A stretch of DNA of 64,000 bases from an uncultured Bacteroidales bacterium (lineage in GTDB: Bacteria > Bacteroidota > Bacteroidia > Bacteroidales > Paludibacteraceae), in the NCBI GenBank assembly GCA_934667275.1, contig CAKULK010000012.1, positions 6,399 to 70,398 of the forward strand, in the 5' to 3' direction. The notes beneath the pieces were generated by a model. That model was not told where the DNA came from and did not search any database. It worked only from the letters and a program-made list of their open reading frames with translations. The translations under genes were made by a program, and so were the position numbers. Of the stretch, positions 1-7,672 are shown piece by piece; within the stretch, counting starts at the first letter, position 1; every line of letters starts with the position of its first letter.

Positions 1-1
1 A

Positions 2-1600
2 AAAGAAATGACTCATGACCGTAAAGCGGCTCGTCGTGCAAAAGAATTAGAAAGCGAATTACGAAAGGTAAAAGATAGTATCCGAGATGCTCAGTCTGAC
101 CTTAAAACTCAAACTCAAGCCATTCAAGATTTTACAACGCGTTTGGAAGTCCTCGAACGCAACCAAGGTGCCTGTGAGCAATATCAGGATATCAAGAAAC
201 GAATTGAGAGCAAAAAAGCGGAAATACTTCGCACAAAGGTCTATATAGACGTTGACTATAACGCAAGTTTGTTGGATGACTATTGGATTCTGCGTTCTTT
301 TGCTCCCATTCTAGATCAATACACAGAAAAAGTTTCTAAGTTAAGCAGAGAAAAACGCAAATTAGAACGTCAAGATATTGAGAGTCGTGCCAAAGCAGCT
401 GCGACTCAAGATGTTGTTACGGAAATTCAACAACTGGCTAATGGTGTAGCTCCACTTCCTTGGCATCTCCCTGATAAAGATACAATGCAGGAGATGATTG
501 ACGAGGAGGTATGCAAGGTTTGTGGTCGTCCGGCTCCTAAAGGGTCAGATGCATACAACTTTATGGTGCAAAAACTACATACTTATTTGCACAAAGTAGA
601 AGAAGAATCAAAAAAACGTTTAGCAAAACAAGAAGAAAAGCCACTCTTTACTAATGAATATATCGATGAATTGCATACTCGTTCTATTCAAATGAGCGGT
701 GACAATGAGAAATGGATTCACCAAATTGCCACAGAAATAGCTGACCGTCTATCCTTTATACAAAAACGAAAAGCAGATTTAGAGAAGATAAAGAAAGAAT
801 TGCAAGAGGCGGAGGATGAGAAGACACGTTTGTTGGTTCAATCTCAGGACCTTACCGAAGATATACTTGAAATAAGTTTTTCCGACTTTAAAGGCTTTTC
901 GGAGCAAAGAAATCGAGCAGAATTGAAAGTTCAAGAATTAACTCGTGATATAAATGACCTTGAGAAACGTAAAAAGGAAATTGAAGATGAGTACAATTCT
1001 CTAGATACCGAAAATACAAGTGTAAAACTTTATCAAAGAGTTCATACCGCCATGCTTAAAATCATGGAAGCATTTTCGCGTGCAAAAGAGCAGAATATTG
1101 TTGATTTTCTTAGTATGCTTGAAGAGAAAGCAAACCATTATATGGAGATTCTCAACCAAAACGATTTCCATGGTTTGATTAAGATAGTGCGTAAACTAAA
1201 TGGTACAGCAGAAATTCGTCTTTTCAGCTCTAACGGTTCACCTATATTGAAGCCTGGTGGAGCACAGAAAACCACGATGTACATGTCCGTTCTTTTCGCG
1301 ATTTCGAGTATTACCACACTTAAACGTGAAGAAGATTATCCATTGATTTTTGATGCTCCTACGTCCTCGTTTGGTGATATTAAAGAAAATGTTTTCTACA
1401 ACATTATTGATAAGATAGATAAACAATGTATTATCGTCACTAAAGATTTACTTGTTATCGATCCGGTAACGGAGAAAGCTGTTCTAAATCAGGATAAAAT
1501 CAACGAACTCACATGCTCTGTATATCGCATCCAAAAAGCAGAAGGATATGATGTACTAGACCTATCAACTATTCAAACTAAAATTAGCAAAATTAAGTAA
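2..1600 (+). CDS. SMC/Rad50-like coiled-coil ATPase, 5' end outside window
   Basis: The frame is open to the window edge, so the N-terminal Walker A half is missing from view; the visible ~530 residues are the C-terminal part. Long charged coiled coils flank a central CxxC motif (CKVCGRPAP, about residue 170) that resembles a Rad50 zinc hook. Near the C-terminus LKPGGAQKTTMYMSVLF sits where the ABC signature is expected and YPLIFDAPTSSFGD where Walker B and the D-loop are expected. Such ATPases act in DNA repair or in anti-phage and DNA-modification systems (DndD, RecF/Rad50-like). Only 2 bases separate it from the next gene, indicating one operon. The gene is AT-rich compared with the core genes from 3.9 kb on, which suggests transfer. 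The exact family is not recognised; a DndD-like role is inference. Confidence 0.75.
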   Translation, partial: KEMTHDRKAARRAKELESELRKVKDSIRDAQSDLKTQTQAIQDFTTRLEVLERNQGACEQYQDIKKRIESKKAEILRTKVYIDVDYNASLLDDYWILRSFAPILDQYTEKVSKLSREKRKLERQDIESRAKAAATQDVVTEIQQLANGVAPLPWHLPDKDTMQEMIDEEVCKVCGRPAPKGSDAYNFMVQKLHTYLHKVEEESKKRLAKQEEKPLFTNEYIDELHTRSIQMSGDNEKWIHQIATEIADRLSFIQKRKADLEKIKKELQEAEDEKTRLLVQSQDLTEDILEISFSDFKGFSEQRNRAELKVQELTRDINDLEKRKKEIEDEYNSLDTENTSVKLYQRVHTAMLKIMEAFSRAKEQNIVDFLSMLEEKANHYMEILNQNDFHGLIKIVRKLNGTAEIRLFSSNGSPILKPGGAQKTTMYMSVLFAISSITTLKREEDYPLIFDAPTSSFGDIKENVFYNIIDKIDKQCIIVTKDLLVIDPVTEKAVLNQDKINELTCSVYRIQKAEGYDVLDLSTIQTKISKIK

Positions 1601-1602
1601 TT

Positions 1603-2352
1603 ATGGATAGATTATTTGATGCTTGGGCAAGAAGAAACCCAGAGTGGGAGATACGATATGAGGATTCTGTTGTTAAAAACTTCTGCGAATATGGTAAAGG
1701 TAATACCAGTCTTCGTGATGCACGTGGCAAGTTGTTTGGTGCAGGCTATGAAATGTTTATTGTTGCATTTTTTATCGGTTTGTACTTTGATCAACGAAGA
1801 CCACTTAACCCCGATAAATCAAAGGTAAAAGAATTTGGACAACAGATACAATATTGGGGCAATATTGATGTAAGGAATGGGCGTAAAGCTTACCCTAAAT
1901 TAAGAGAATACATATTTGCAGCATTAGTAGCAAAAACAGATTTCGATTTTATTGCTCTTGATAAAGGAGATAAAACCATTCGCGAAGCTGTTGACGCGCT
2001 AATGACAACCATGGAAGAATATGGCAATTGGGGCTTTCATTTTATTGAAGACAAACTTATAGATAACCCTAATTATTTCTACAACGAAACCGCATTCATG
2101 GAATTGTTTTTGTCGTTTGCTGCAGTTGTGAATAATGAAGAAGATGATGAACTAGAATCTTTAGATGATGAACAAGTCGAAAAGGAGGTAGTTGCACCAA
2201 CTACAAAAATTCGCACTCGATGGACTACGAAAGAGGTTAAGGAGTTAACAAACTTCTTCAAATCGGGAATGTCGATAGATCAGCTTGCTCAGTATTTCAA
2301 TCACGACGAAAACAGTGTTATAGAACAACTTCAGAAACAGGGGCTTTTATAA
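1603..2352 (+). CDS. Unknown 249-aa partner of the ATPase with C-terminal HTH-like tail
   Basis: No family was recognised with certainty. The N-terminal ~170 residues form a mixed helical domain (YEMFIVAFFIGLYFDQRRPL near residue 50). An acidic linker (EEDDELESLDDEQ) follows, and then a SANT/HTH-like tail (RWTTKEVKELTNFF...MSIDQLAQYF) that may bind DNA. It starts 2 bases after the ATPase stop and its own stop overlaps the start of the next small gene (TAATG), so the three are translated as a unit. The pattern around FGAGYEMFIVAFFIGL loosely recalls DndE, which would pair with a DndD-like ATPase, but this is a weak similarity judged by eye. Base composition is AT-rich like its upstream neighbour. 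Confidence 0.7.
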   Translation: MDRLFDAWARRNPEWEIRYEDSVVKNFCEYGKGNTSLRDARGKLFGAGYEMFIVAFFIGLYFDQRRPLNPDKSKVKEFGQQIQYWGNIDVRNGRKAYPKLREYIFAALVAKTDFDFIALDKGDKTIREAVDALMTTMEEYGNWGFHFIEDKLIDNPNYFYNETAFMELFLSFAAVVNNEEDDELESLDDEQVEKEVVAPTTKIRTRWTTKEVKELTNFFKSGMSIDQLAQYFNHDENSVIEQLQKQGLL

Positions 2353-2492
2353 TGTCATGCCATTATAACCACGTAGATTGTGCCTATCCCCAAGACTGTC
2401 CGCGTCACGGGCATTGCTGTGCCTGTGTCGCCTATCACAAAGTTATGGGGACAAAATTACCAGCATGTCTCCATGAACTCAATTGGAATTGA
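2352..2492 (+). CDS. 46-aa Cys-rich small protein (DUF6485-like)
   Basis: The ATG overlaps the TAA of the upstream gene (TAATG), giving translational coupling. The 46-residue product begins MSCHYNHVDCAYPQDCPRHG and continues HCCACVAYHK..LPACL. Its seven cysteines (and several histidines) are spaced as in small metal-binding proteins of the DUF6485 type. The reading frame ends at TGA 2490-2492, shortly before a terminator hairpin. The gene is too short for many gene callers. Whether it functions with the ATPase pair or is a passenger is unknown. The coding call is strong because of the conserved Cys pattern and the overlap; the function is not known. Confidence 0.7.
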   Translation: MSCHYNHVDCAYPQDCPRHGHCCACVAYHKVMGTKLPACLHELNWN

Positions 2493-2527
2493 TTAAATTT
2501 GGAACTTAAGTCTGGCGTGGATTTTGC

Positions 2528-2572
2528 AAGGAACTCCTGAGGATTGCGCTCTCGTTAAGGGAGTTCCTTTTA
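2528..2572 (+). terminator. Rho-independent terminator of the ATPase operon
   Basis: AAGGAACTCC at 2528-2537 pairs with GGAGTTCCTT at 2560-2569, with a 22-base loop and a short T run. It lies 36 bases after the Cys-rich gene. Confidence 0.6.
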
Positions 2573-2603
2573 TGTATTATCATACATTACCATCTACTTA
2601 ATG

Positions 2604-2735
2604 TCAGTTCGATATAAGATACTTATCGCGAATAGTTTTGTTGATAATTGACATGGGTTGTTGTTCTCTTGCATATTTGAATATGTTTGGCTTAATTTTT
2701 CGTGTATTTGTTTCCAAATCGCGGCACATCTTGCT
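2604..2735 (-). pseudogene. Possible remnant of a C-terminal coding fragment
   Basis: Read on the minus strand, this stretch translates to a plausible C-terminus (KPNIFKYAREQQPMSIINK, then TIRDKYLISN and a stop) preceded by CRDLETNTRK, but it is closed upstream by an in-frame stop and has no start context. It sits between the terminator of the left operon and a transposase remnant, so it may be the tail of a gene broken by insertion. The family was not recognised. Confidence 0.25.
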
Positions 2736-2794
2736 CTATAAGAAAGATTTTGTTCGTTTTGTTTTATAGGGTTTCGCCATTTCGCATTCACGTT

Positions 2795-2995
2795 ATGATA
2801 GGTAACTTATCCCATCCGTCCGAACAAGAATTGTTCCGTCCCCGTTGGGCAAGTTTCATAGATTCCGACAACGAGTTGGTCTTACTGACAGATAAAATAG
2901 GCTGGTCTTACTTTGTTCCTCTGTATTCGACAAAGGGCAGGAAAGTATTTCCTATCCGCTCTATGAGGGGGTATTTCCAGTTGAAATACTTGTAA
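2795..2995 (+). pseudogene. Remnant of an IS5/IS1182-type transposase N-terminus
   Basis: The 66-residue frame from the ATG at 2795 reads ELFRPRWASFIDSDNELVLL, then TDKIGW..PLYSTKGRKVFPIRSM.GYFQLKYL. This matches the N-terminal segment of IS5/IS1182-family DDE transposases (DUF772 region, typically ELFRPRL..ELVLLA.KIDW and RL..G...LKYL). It stops directly after LKYL; a shifted frame just beyond reads LNDETFTKAWETL, the expected continuation, so the element is decayed by frameshift or deletion. No catalytic domain and no clear terminal inverted repeats remain. Confidence 0.7.
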
Positions 2996-3082
2996 ATTTG
3001 AACGATGAAACATTCACGAAAGCGTGGGAGACGCTATTGATAAAATCCTTTCTTTGGTATTTGCATTTTTCGTACTATATAC

Positions 3083-3119
3083 GCCGCACCTTCAGTAATG
3101 AGGGGGCGGCTTTTCTTTT
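3083..3119 (+). terminator. Hairpin with T-tract after transposase remnant
   Basis: GCCGC at 3083-3087 pairs with GCGGC at 3106-3110, extended by CCTT/AGGG, and is followed by TTTTCTTTT. It may be the end of a decayed transcription unit. Confidence 0.45.
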
Positions 3120-3249
3120 GCGGGCTGTGATATAAATTTCTTTTTCGGGCTTGACTACCTCAATATATTCAATCCTGTTTATATATTGTAAGTGAGGGAT
3201 GTACAATATCCCTCCATGTATTGTTATTAACTTCATAAATTCTAATCGT

Positions 3250-3460
3250 ATGAAAAATGTATCCGATTCACTTCAAGCCCAATGGCAAGAGAACAAACAG
3301 CAACTGAACAATCTATTGGAGCAGCAAGAGCATATCTTTACCGACTTGCTCCGCTATTCGCAACAAGCAGAAACCACACAGAGCCACGATTTCTTTGTCA
3401 AAGACGATTATGTGCGTATTGTGGTCGAAATCAAAGCGAGAGAACTACTTGGAGAACTAT
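3250..3460 (+). pseudogene. 3'-truncated hypothetical coiled-coil gene
   Basis: From the ATG at 3250 the frame encodes a glutamine-rich helical protein (MKNVSDSLQAQWQENKQQLN... HDFFVKDDYVRIVVEIKARE). After about residue 70 the same frame runs antisense through the opposite-strand GNAT gene, where the product stops looking like protein. I therefore place the end of the genuine fragment near 3460; the exact junction is uncertain (3455-3545). The family was not recognised. Confidence 0.4.
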
Positions 3461-3774
3461 GGCCAGGGAAATGGCACAGTATGCCAATGCTCGCCAACAT
3501 GCTTACACCCATTGTCGGGTGGATAGTCTATCTGCTTATACGACGGGTCGGGGGCAGTAAGCATTACGAATGTACCGACTATGTTGCCGTTATCCAATAC
3601 AAGATAATTGCAACCGAGTTGTATATCTTTGGTCATCAGTTCTGTGGACGGGTAGTTATTTCCCCATTGGTTTGGGTTTCCCGCTGCCCGCATTTTCTCT
3701 CTTGCCACAGCATATATCTGTTCCAACTGCGGCAAATCCGTTATTTCCGCTTTCCGTATTGTGTACATAGTCAT
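3457..3774 (-). pseudogene. GNAT N-acetyltransferase truncated at the 3' end
   Basis: The product from the ATG at 3774 (or 3768) begins MTMYTIRKAEITDLPQLEQI and continues with NPNQWG and NYLVLDNGNIVGTFVML..PDPSYKQI. This is the N-terminal half of a Bacteroidetes GNAT acetyltransferase. The family normally runs to about 160-180 residues with an acetyl-CoA-binding R/QxxGxG/A loop; here the frame loses similarity around KQI and ends after ~105 residues without that loop. Its own strong promoter is intact upstream, so it is a resident gene whose 3' part was removed, probably when the left-hand block was inserted or deleted. It should be inactive. Confidence 0.65.
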
Positions 3775-3796
3775 ATGTTTTTTGCAACTTCCTTTG

Positions 3797-3828
3797 CAAA
3801 GGTACTGCTTTTTACATAGATACACAAA
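3797..3828 (-). promoter_or_regulatory. Bacteroidetes primary-sigma promoter for the truncated GNAT
   Basis: On the minus strand TTTG (3825-3828), a 20-base spacer and TACCTTTG (3797-3804) form a consensus promoter. The start site would fall near 3790, which excludes the longer in-frame extension beginning at 3858. Confidence 0.75.
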
Positions 3829-3872
3829 TAAAAAACAGAGTGCACTATCAAGCAGCACACTCTGTCTTTTTT
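3829..3872 (-). terminator. Terminator of groES-groEL
   Basis: ACAGAGTG (3835-3842) pairs with CACTCTGT (3858-3865). On the minus strand a T-rich tail follows, about 20 bases after the groEL stop. Confidence 0.75.
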
Positions 3873-3890
3873 ATTCTCTTTGTATAGAGT

Positions 3891-5522
3891 TTACATCATT
3901 CCGCCCATACCGGGGTTGGGCATAGCGGCGGGAGCGGGATTCTCCTCTTTCTTGTCCACGATGACGCACTCGGTGGTGAGGAACATACCGGCGATAGAAG
4001 CGGCGTTCTCCAATGCCACACGGGTAACCTTTGCGGGGTCAACCACACCGGCTGCGAGCAGGTGCTCATAGGTGTCTTTGCGTGCATTGTAACCGAAATC
4101 GCCTTCGCCGTTGCGAACCTTGTCAACTACCACTGCGCCCTCTTTGCCTGCGTTGGTAACAATCTGACGGAGCGGTTCCTCAATCGCACGGCGCACAATC
4201 TCGATACCTGTCTGCTCATCCTCGTTTTCGCCTTTGAGTGAATCCAAAGCCTTTTGTGCGCGGATATATGCCACGCCACCACCGGCAACGATACCTTCTT
4301 CGATAGCCGCACGCGTTGCGCTCAGTGCATCGTCCACACGGTCTTTCTTCTCTTTCATCTCCACTTCGCTGGCTGCACCTACGTTCAGTTGTGCCACACC
4401 GCCTGCGAGTTTGGCGAGACGCTCCTGGAGTTTCTCTTTGTCGTAGGTCGATTTGGTAGCCTCGATCTGTGCCTTGATTTGTGCAACACGCGCTGCAATA
4501 GCGTCTTTGTCGCCCGCACCGTTCACAATCGTGGTGTTCTCTTTGTTGACGTTGATGCTCTCTGCCGTACCGAGCATATCAATGGTAGCGTTCTCGAGTT
4601 TGATACCCTTTTCCTCGCTGATGACTGTACCGCCGGTCAGGATAGCGATGTCCTCAAGCATTTCTTTTCTGCGGTCGCCGAAGCCCGGAGCCTTGACGGC
4701 ACATATCTTCAGTTGCGCACGCAAACGGTTGACAACCAATGTAGTAAGTGCTTCGCTATCCACATCCTCTGCAATAATCAGCAACGGGCGACCGCTCTGC
4801 ACTGCGGGTTCGAGAACGGGCAGCAACTCTTTGAGGTTCGATATTTTCTTGTCGTAGATGAGGATATACGGCTTATCCATCTCCACTTCCATAGTCTCGG
4901 TGTTGGTAACAAAATACGGACTGATGTATCCGCGGTCGAATTGCATACCTTGTACCACATCGATAGTGGTATCCATGCCCTTAGCCTCGCCGATAGTGAT
5001 GACACCGTCTTTGCTTACTTTGCGCATAGCATCGGCAATCAGTTTACCAATTTCGGCATCGTTGTTGGCAGAGATTGTAGCCACTTGCTCAATCTTGTCG
5101 AAATCGTTACCTACTACCTCGCTTTGTTTTTTGATTTCAGCCACTACGGTGCTGACAGCCTTGTCGATACCGCGTTTCAAATCCATCGGATTTGCGCCTG
5201 CAGTTACGTTCTTCAGTCCGACACCTACGATGGCTTGTGCCAAAACGGTTGCGGTGGTGGTACCATCACCTGCCTGGTCGCCGGTCTTCGATGCTACCTC
5301 TTTCACTAATTGTGCACCCAAGTTCTCGGCTGCGTCAGCCAATTCAATTTCTTTGGCAACTGTTACACCGTCTTTGGTGATGTGTGGTGCACCGTATTTC
5401 TTATCAATAATCACGTTGCGCCCCTTCGGACCGAGCGTTACTTTTACTGCATTAGCCAACTGGTCAACGCCTTTCTTCAGGGCTTCGCGAGCCTCTGTAT
5501 TATATGTGATTTCCTTTGCCAT
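3891..5522 (-). CDS. groEL: Chaperonin GroEL (60 kDa)
   Basis: The 543-residue product is full length for the family. It starts MAKEITYNTEAREALKKGV and carries the ATP-binding loop VTLGPKGRNV and GDGTTTATVLAQ near residues 85-97. It ends with the Gly/Met-rich tail NPGMGGMM that lines the folding cavity. It is a cytoplasmic ATP-dependent folding chamber working with GroES. It lies 75 bases downstream of groES on the same strand and is followed by a strong terminator, forming the standard groESL operon. Expression probably depends on the promoter region upstream of groES, where a sigma-54-like site is seen. Confidence 0.98.
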   Translation of the reverse strand: MAKEITYNTEAREALKKGVDQLANAVKVTLGPKGRNVIIDKKYGAPHITKDGVTVAKEIELADAAENLGAQLVKEVASKTGDQAGDGTTTATVLAQAIVGVGLKNVTAGANPMDLKRGIDKAVSTVVAEIKKQSEVVGNDFDKIEQVATISANNDAEIGKLIADAMRKVSKDGVITIGEAKGMDTTIDVVQGMQFDRGYISPYFVTNTETMEVEMDKPYILIYDKKISNLKELLPVLEPAVQSGRPLLIIAEDVDSEALTTLVVNRLRAQLKICAVKAPGFGDRRKEMLEDIAILTGGTVISEEKGIKLENATIDMLGTAESINVNKENTTIVNGAGDKDAIAARVAQIKAQIEATKSTYDKEKLQERLAKLAGGVAQLNVGAASEVEMKEKKDRVDDALSATRAAIEEGIVAGGGVAYIRAQKALDSLKGENEDEQTGIEIVRRAIEEPLRQIVTNAGKEGAVVVDKVRNGEGDFGYNARKDTYEHLLAAGVVDPAKVTRVALENAASIAGMFLTTECVIVDKKEENPAPAAMPNPGMGGMM

Positions 5523-5597
5523 AGTTGTAAGTCAATTTGTAAATTAGAAAAGTTGTAGATTATAAAATGAATACAATCCGTAATTCATAAATTAGAA

Positions 5598-5873
5598 TTA
5601 GCCGAGTATTGCGAGCACGTCGCTTTGGCGCATAATCAGGAATTTTTCGCCTTCGTATTCCAATTCCGTGCCTGCATATTTGCCATAGAGTACTTGGTCG
5701 CCGGCTTTGAGTACCATCTCTTCGTCTTTTGTACCCTTGCCTACTGCCAACACTTCGCCGCGAAGGGGTTTCTCCTTTGCGCTGTCAGGAATGATGATAC
5801 CGCTAATTGTTTTTTCTTCTGCAGCCACGGGTTTTACCAGCACGCGGTCTGCTAATGGTTGAATCTTGTTCAT
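5598..5873 (-). CDS. groES: Co-chaperonin GroES (10 kDa)
   Basis: The 91-residue product (MNKIQPLADRVLVKPVAAEE) has the GroES beta-barrel and the mobile-loop segment KTISGIIIPDSAKEKP that docks on GroEL. Its length is normal for the family. It is first in the groESL operon. The leader contains a stable hairpin and, further upstream, a sigma-54-type promoter candidate, consistent with stress control. Confidence 0.97.
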   Translation of the reverse strand: MNKIQPLADRVLVKPVAAEEKTISGIIIPDSAKEKPLRGEVLAVGKGTKDEEMVLKAGDQVLYGKYAGTELEYEGEKFLIMRQSDVLAILG

Positions 5874-5889
5874 AGTATTTATTTGTTTA

Positions 5890-5932
5890 AAATATCAAAA
5901 TTGCGGAACCGGCTTTTTGCCGACTCCGCAAT
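5890..5932 (-). terminator. Hairpin between esterase and groES (terminator and/or 5'-leader stem)
   Basis: ATTGCGGA and GCCG (read from 5932 on the minus strand) pair with CGGC and TCCGCAAT, around a short A-rich loop, followed by TTTGATATTTT. It lies 55 bases after the esterase stop and so can end esterase transcription. A transcript from the sigma-54-like site would start inside the lower stem (near 5928) and carry the rest as a 5'-terminal hairpin. Confidence 0.65.
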
Positions 5933-5938
5933 CCTTTA

Positions 5939-5990
5939 TGCAAACTCTATGCCAAAAGGGACATCGCCTGTCAAATCTGCCAAAATGTCA
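5939..5990 (-). promoter_or_regulatory. Candidate sigma-54 promoter and upstream dyad for groESL
   Basis: On the minus strand TGGCA (5954-5950), 6 bases and TTGCA (5943-5939) match the -24 GG / -12 GC consensus with exact spacing. Twenty-odd bases upstream the imperfect dyad TGACATTTTGGCA (5990-5978) could bind an activator; it overlaps the esterase stop codon. No primary-sigma TAnnTTTG box was seen in this leader. Function is inferred from sequence only. Confidence 0.5.
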
Positions 5991-7298
5991 TTCCATAATC
6001 CATTCGCCCGTGCGCATAAAGTGTGCCAAATCGTCCATGGCTTTCTCGCGTTTGGGGCGTAGTTCCTCTGCAGTCACATCACCCATAATCCACGAACCAA
6101 TCCAATAGTCCTCCACGCCGTCCAAGAACAATGGCAACTCTGCACAATGTGCCGCCTGCAAATCTGACCCGCGAGGTTGCCATGTGTATAAGTGGTATTG
6201 CGCTTGCACTCCCTGTTTGTCAAGATAACGGACATAGCGTTTCGCGGGATTAATAAACACATTTCGTGTCACAAAACCCCATGCCACCTTGGGGCCGAAC
6301 ATACTTCCGTCTTGTGCCTGTGCGCTAACTATCACTTGCTCAGGCCATTGCACGCGGTTTCCGTATTTGGGCATTTGTGGCAAATCGGTGGGTGAGAAAG
6401 GTAGGGCATGCCATTGTTGCGGGTGCGAATCCATATATGCCAATTGGGCGGTCAACAATGAATCTGCGGGGCATGTCCATGCGTTCAATCCCCTTTCGTT
6501 CAGGTATTTACGGATATATCTTGTGCGTTCTTTGGCAATACTTTTGCCGGTCGTCAGTCCCATGGGAGCCGAGAATACAATGGCACGGCGAATGGGCACG
6601 CGCGCCGTGTCGGCAAGGCAATATACTACACTTTGTGCTCCTGCTGATTGACCGGCCAAGGTGATATTTGCGGCATCACCGCCAAATCGGCTGATGTTGT
6701 CGTGCACCCAGCGAAGTGCCGTCAGTTGGTCTTGCAAACCAAGGTTAATGGACATGGAATCAGGTTGATACAAATATCCGAACACCCCCAATCGATAGGT
6801 CACCGTCACCGTTACCACCTGCTCGCGCAATGCAAATTCGGCCAATTGTGTATTGCTCTTTTCGCCACCCCCTGCGTAATAGTTACCGCCGTGAATATAC
6901 ACAAACACAGGCAGTTCTGCCGTTTTTGCCTCATCTAACGGATAGGGTGAATTGATGGTCAGCACTAAGCAGTTCTCGCTCAATGGTGACATTTCTCCCT
7001 CATTCAACACTACGTGCGACTCACCATATTTTATATCTTTGTTCGCCTTGTTAAGTCGCTGATAACAAGTGACATAGTTGTGGATATAATCATCGTATGG
7101 CTCAATGCCATCCACTATTTCCGGTGTGTGAAAACGTTCTGCATGAGCGTATGGCACACCGTGGTAGATGTACACGGAGGCAGTATCATTGCTCATTTTC
7201 AAGCAGTTATCCAAGGTATCCACCTTGGCGGATAGGATAGGGGAGACTAATACAAATGCTAGCACTAATGCCAAATAAGATAGAAATCGCTGTTTCAT
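5988..7298 (-). CDS. Secreted type-B carboxylesterase
   Basis: The 436-residue product from ATG 7298 has a signal peptide (MKQRFLSYLALVLAFVLVS). I prefer this start to the in-frame codon at 7328, which would add ten residues in front of it. The alpha/beta-hydrolase fold shows the oxyanion segment VYIHGGNYYAGGG, the conserved WVHDNISRFGGDAANITLAG and the nucleophile elbow GQSAGA. Carboxylesterases hydrolyse carboxylic esters, often on acetylated or feruloylated glycans; the substrate cannot be read from the sequence. It is somewhat shorter than the usual ~500 residues. It is a single-gene unit ended by the hairpin upstream of groES. Confidence 0.88.
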   Translation of the reverse strand: MKQRFLSYLALVLAFVLVSPILSAKVDTLDNCLKMSNDTASVYIYHGVPYAHAERFHTPEIVDGIEPYDDYIHNYVTCYQRLNKANKDIKYGESHVVLNEGEMSPLSENCLVLTINSPYPLDEAKTAELPVFVYIHGGNYYAGGGEKSNTQLAEFALREQVVTVTVTYRLGVFGYLYQPDSMSINLGLQDQLTALRWVHDNISRFGGDAANITLAGQSAGAQSVVYCLADTARVPIRRAIVFSAPMGLTTGKSIAKERTRYIRKYLNERGLNAWTCPADSLLTAQLAYMDSHPQQWHALPFSPTDLPQMPKYGNRVQWPEQVIVSAQAQDGSMFGPKVAWGFVTRNVFINPAKRYVRYLDKQGVQAQYHLYTWQPRGSDLQAAHCAELPLFLDGVEDYWIGSWIMGDVTAEELRPKREKAMDDLAHFMRTGEWIME

Positions 7299-7618
7299 AG
7301 TTTTGGTTGATATGTGGTTGTTAAACAATATGCATATTAAACAATATGCTATTATGTTAATTTATTTCTCTCTCTTTATCGCTTGTTTCTCCTGTCAATC
7401 GTTGGTGGATGGTTATAGGATGGTTGTAGGATAGTTGTTGGATGCAATCAAATATCCTCATCAAATGTGATACAAAAAATGTTCCAATTATGCAAATAGT
7501 TTAATAACCATGAGTTTTTGAACATCTTTTGTCTTTTTCGGACTATATGGTTCTTTGTCTCTGCCAAATAGTCCGTTTTTCTGCCAATGGTGTGGGGCTG
7601 TATAGGCATCAAAATAAT
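7299..7618. other. Intergenic region between esterase and porin gene
   Basis: No gene was seen. It holds two copies of TTAAACAATATGC with a 16-bp period (7321-7349), the 11-bp repeat array at 7401-7444, and a long-loop hairpin CGGACTAT/ATAGTCCG (about 7538-7575) followed by five T on the plus strand. No clear promoter for the esterase was found. Confidence 0.5.
7401..7444. repeat. Four 11-bp phased repeats (GTTATAGGATG type)
   Basis: Four consecutive 11-bp units: GTTGGTGGATG, GTTATAGGATG, GTTGTAGGATA, GTTGTTGGATG. GGAT recurs exactly every 11 bp. The same unit type occurs at 13457, 39098, 46314 and 60879. Confidence 0.85.
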
Positions 7619-7644
7619 AGGGTGACTTCTTTCGAAGCCACCCT
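7619..7644 (-). terminator. Terminator of the small porin gene
   Basis: AGGGTGACTTC pairs with GAAGCCACCCT around a TTTC loop. On the minus strand it lies 28 bases past the porin stop and is followed by ATTATTTTG. Confidence 0.7.
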
Positions 7645-7672
7645 GTTATATATAAGGTGTATTTTTTGTATC

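Noticed and set aside
3199..3819. A single 206-residue plus-strand gene
   Set aside because: The second half is antisense to a recognisable GNAT with its own promoter, so only the first ~70 codons from 3250 are likely genuine.
4254..5309. 351-codon frame opposite groEL
   Set aside because: It is a shadow of the highly biased groEL coding sequence; no domain, signal or promoter is visible.
7538..7575. Hairpin CGGACTAT/ATAGTCCG as a terminator or small RNA
   Set aside because: The loop is long (over 20 bases) and no plus-strand gene ends here, so it was only noted in the intergenic description.
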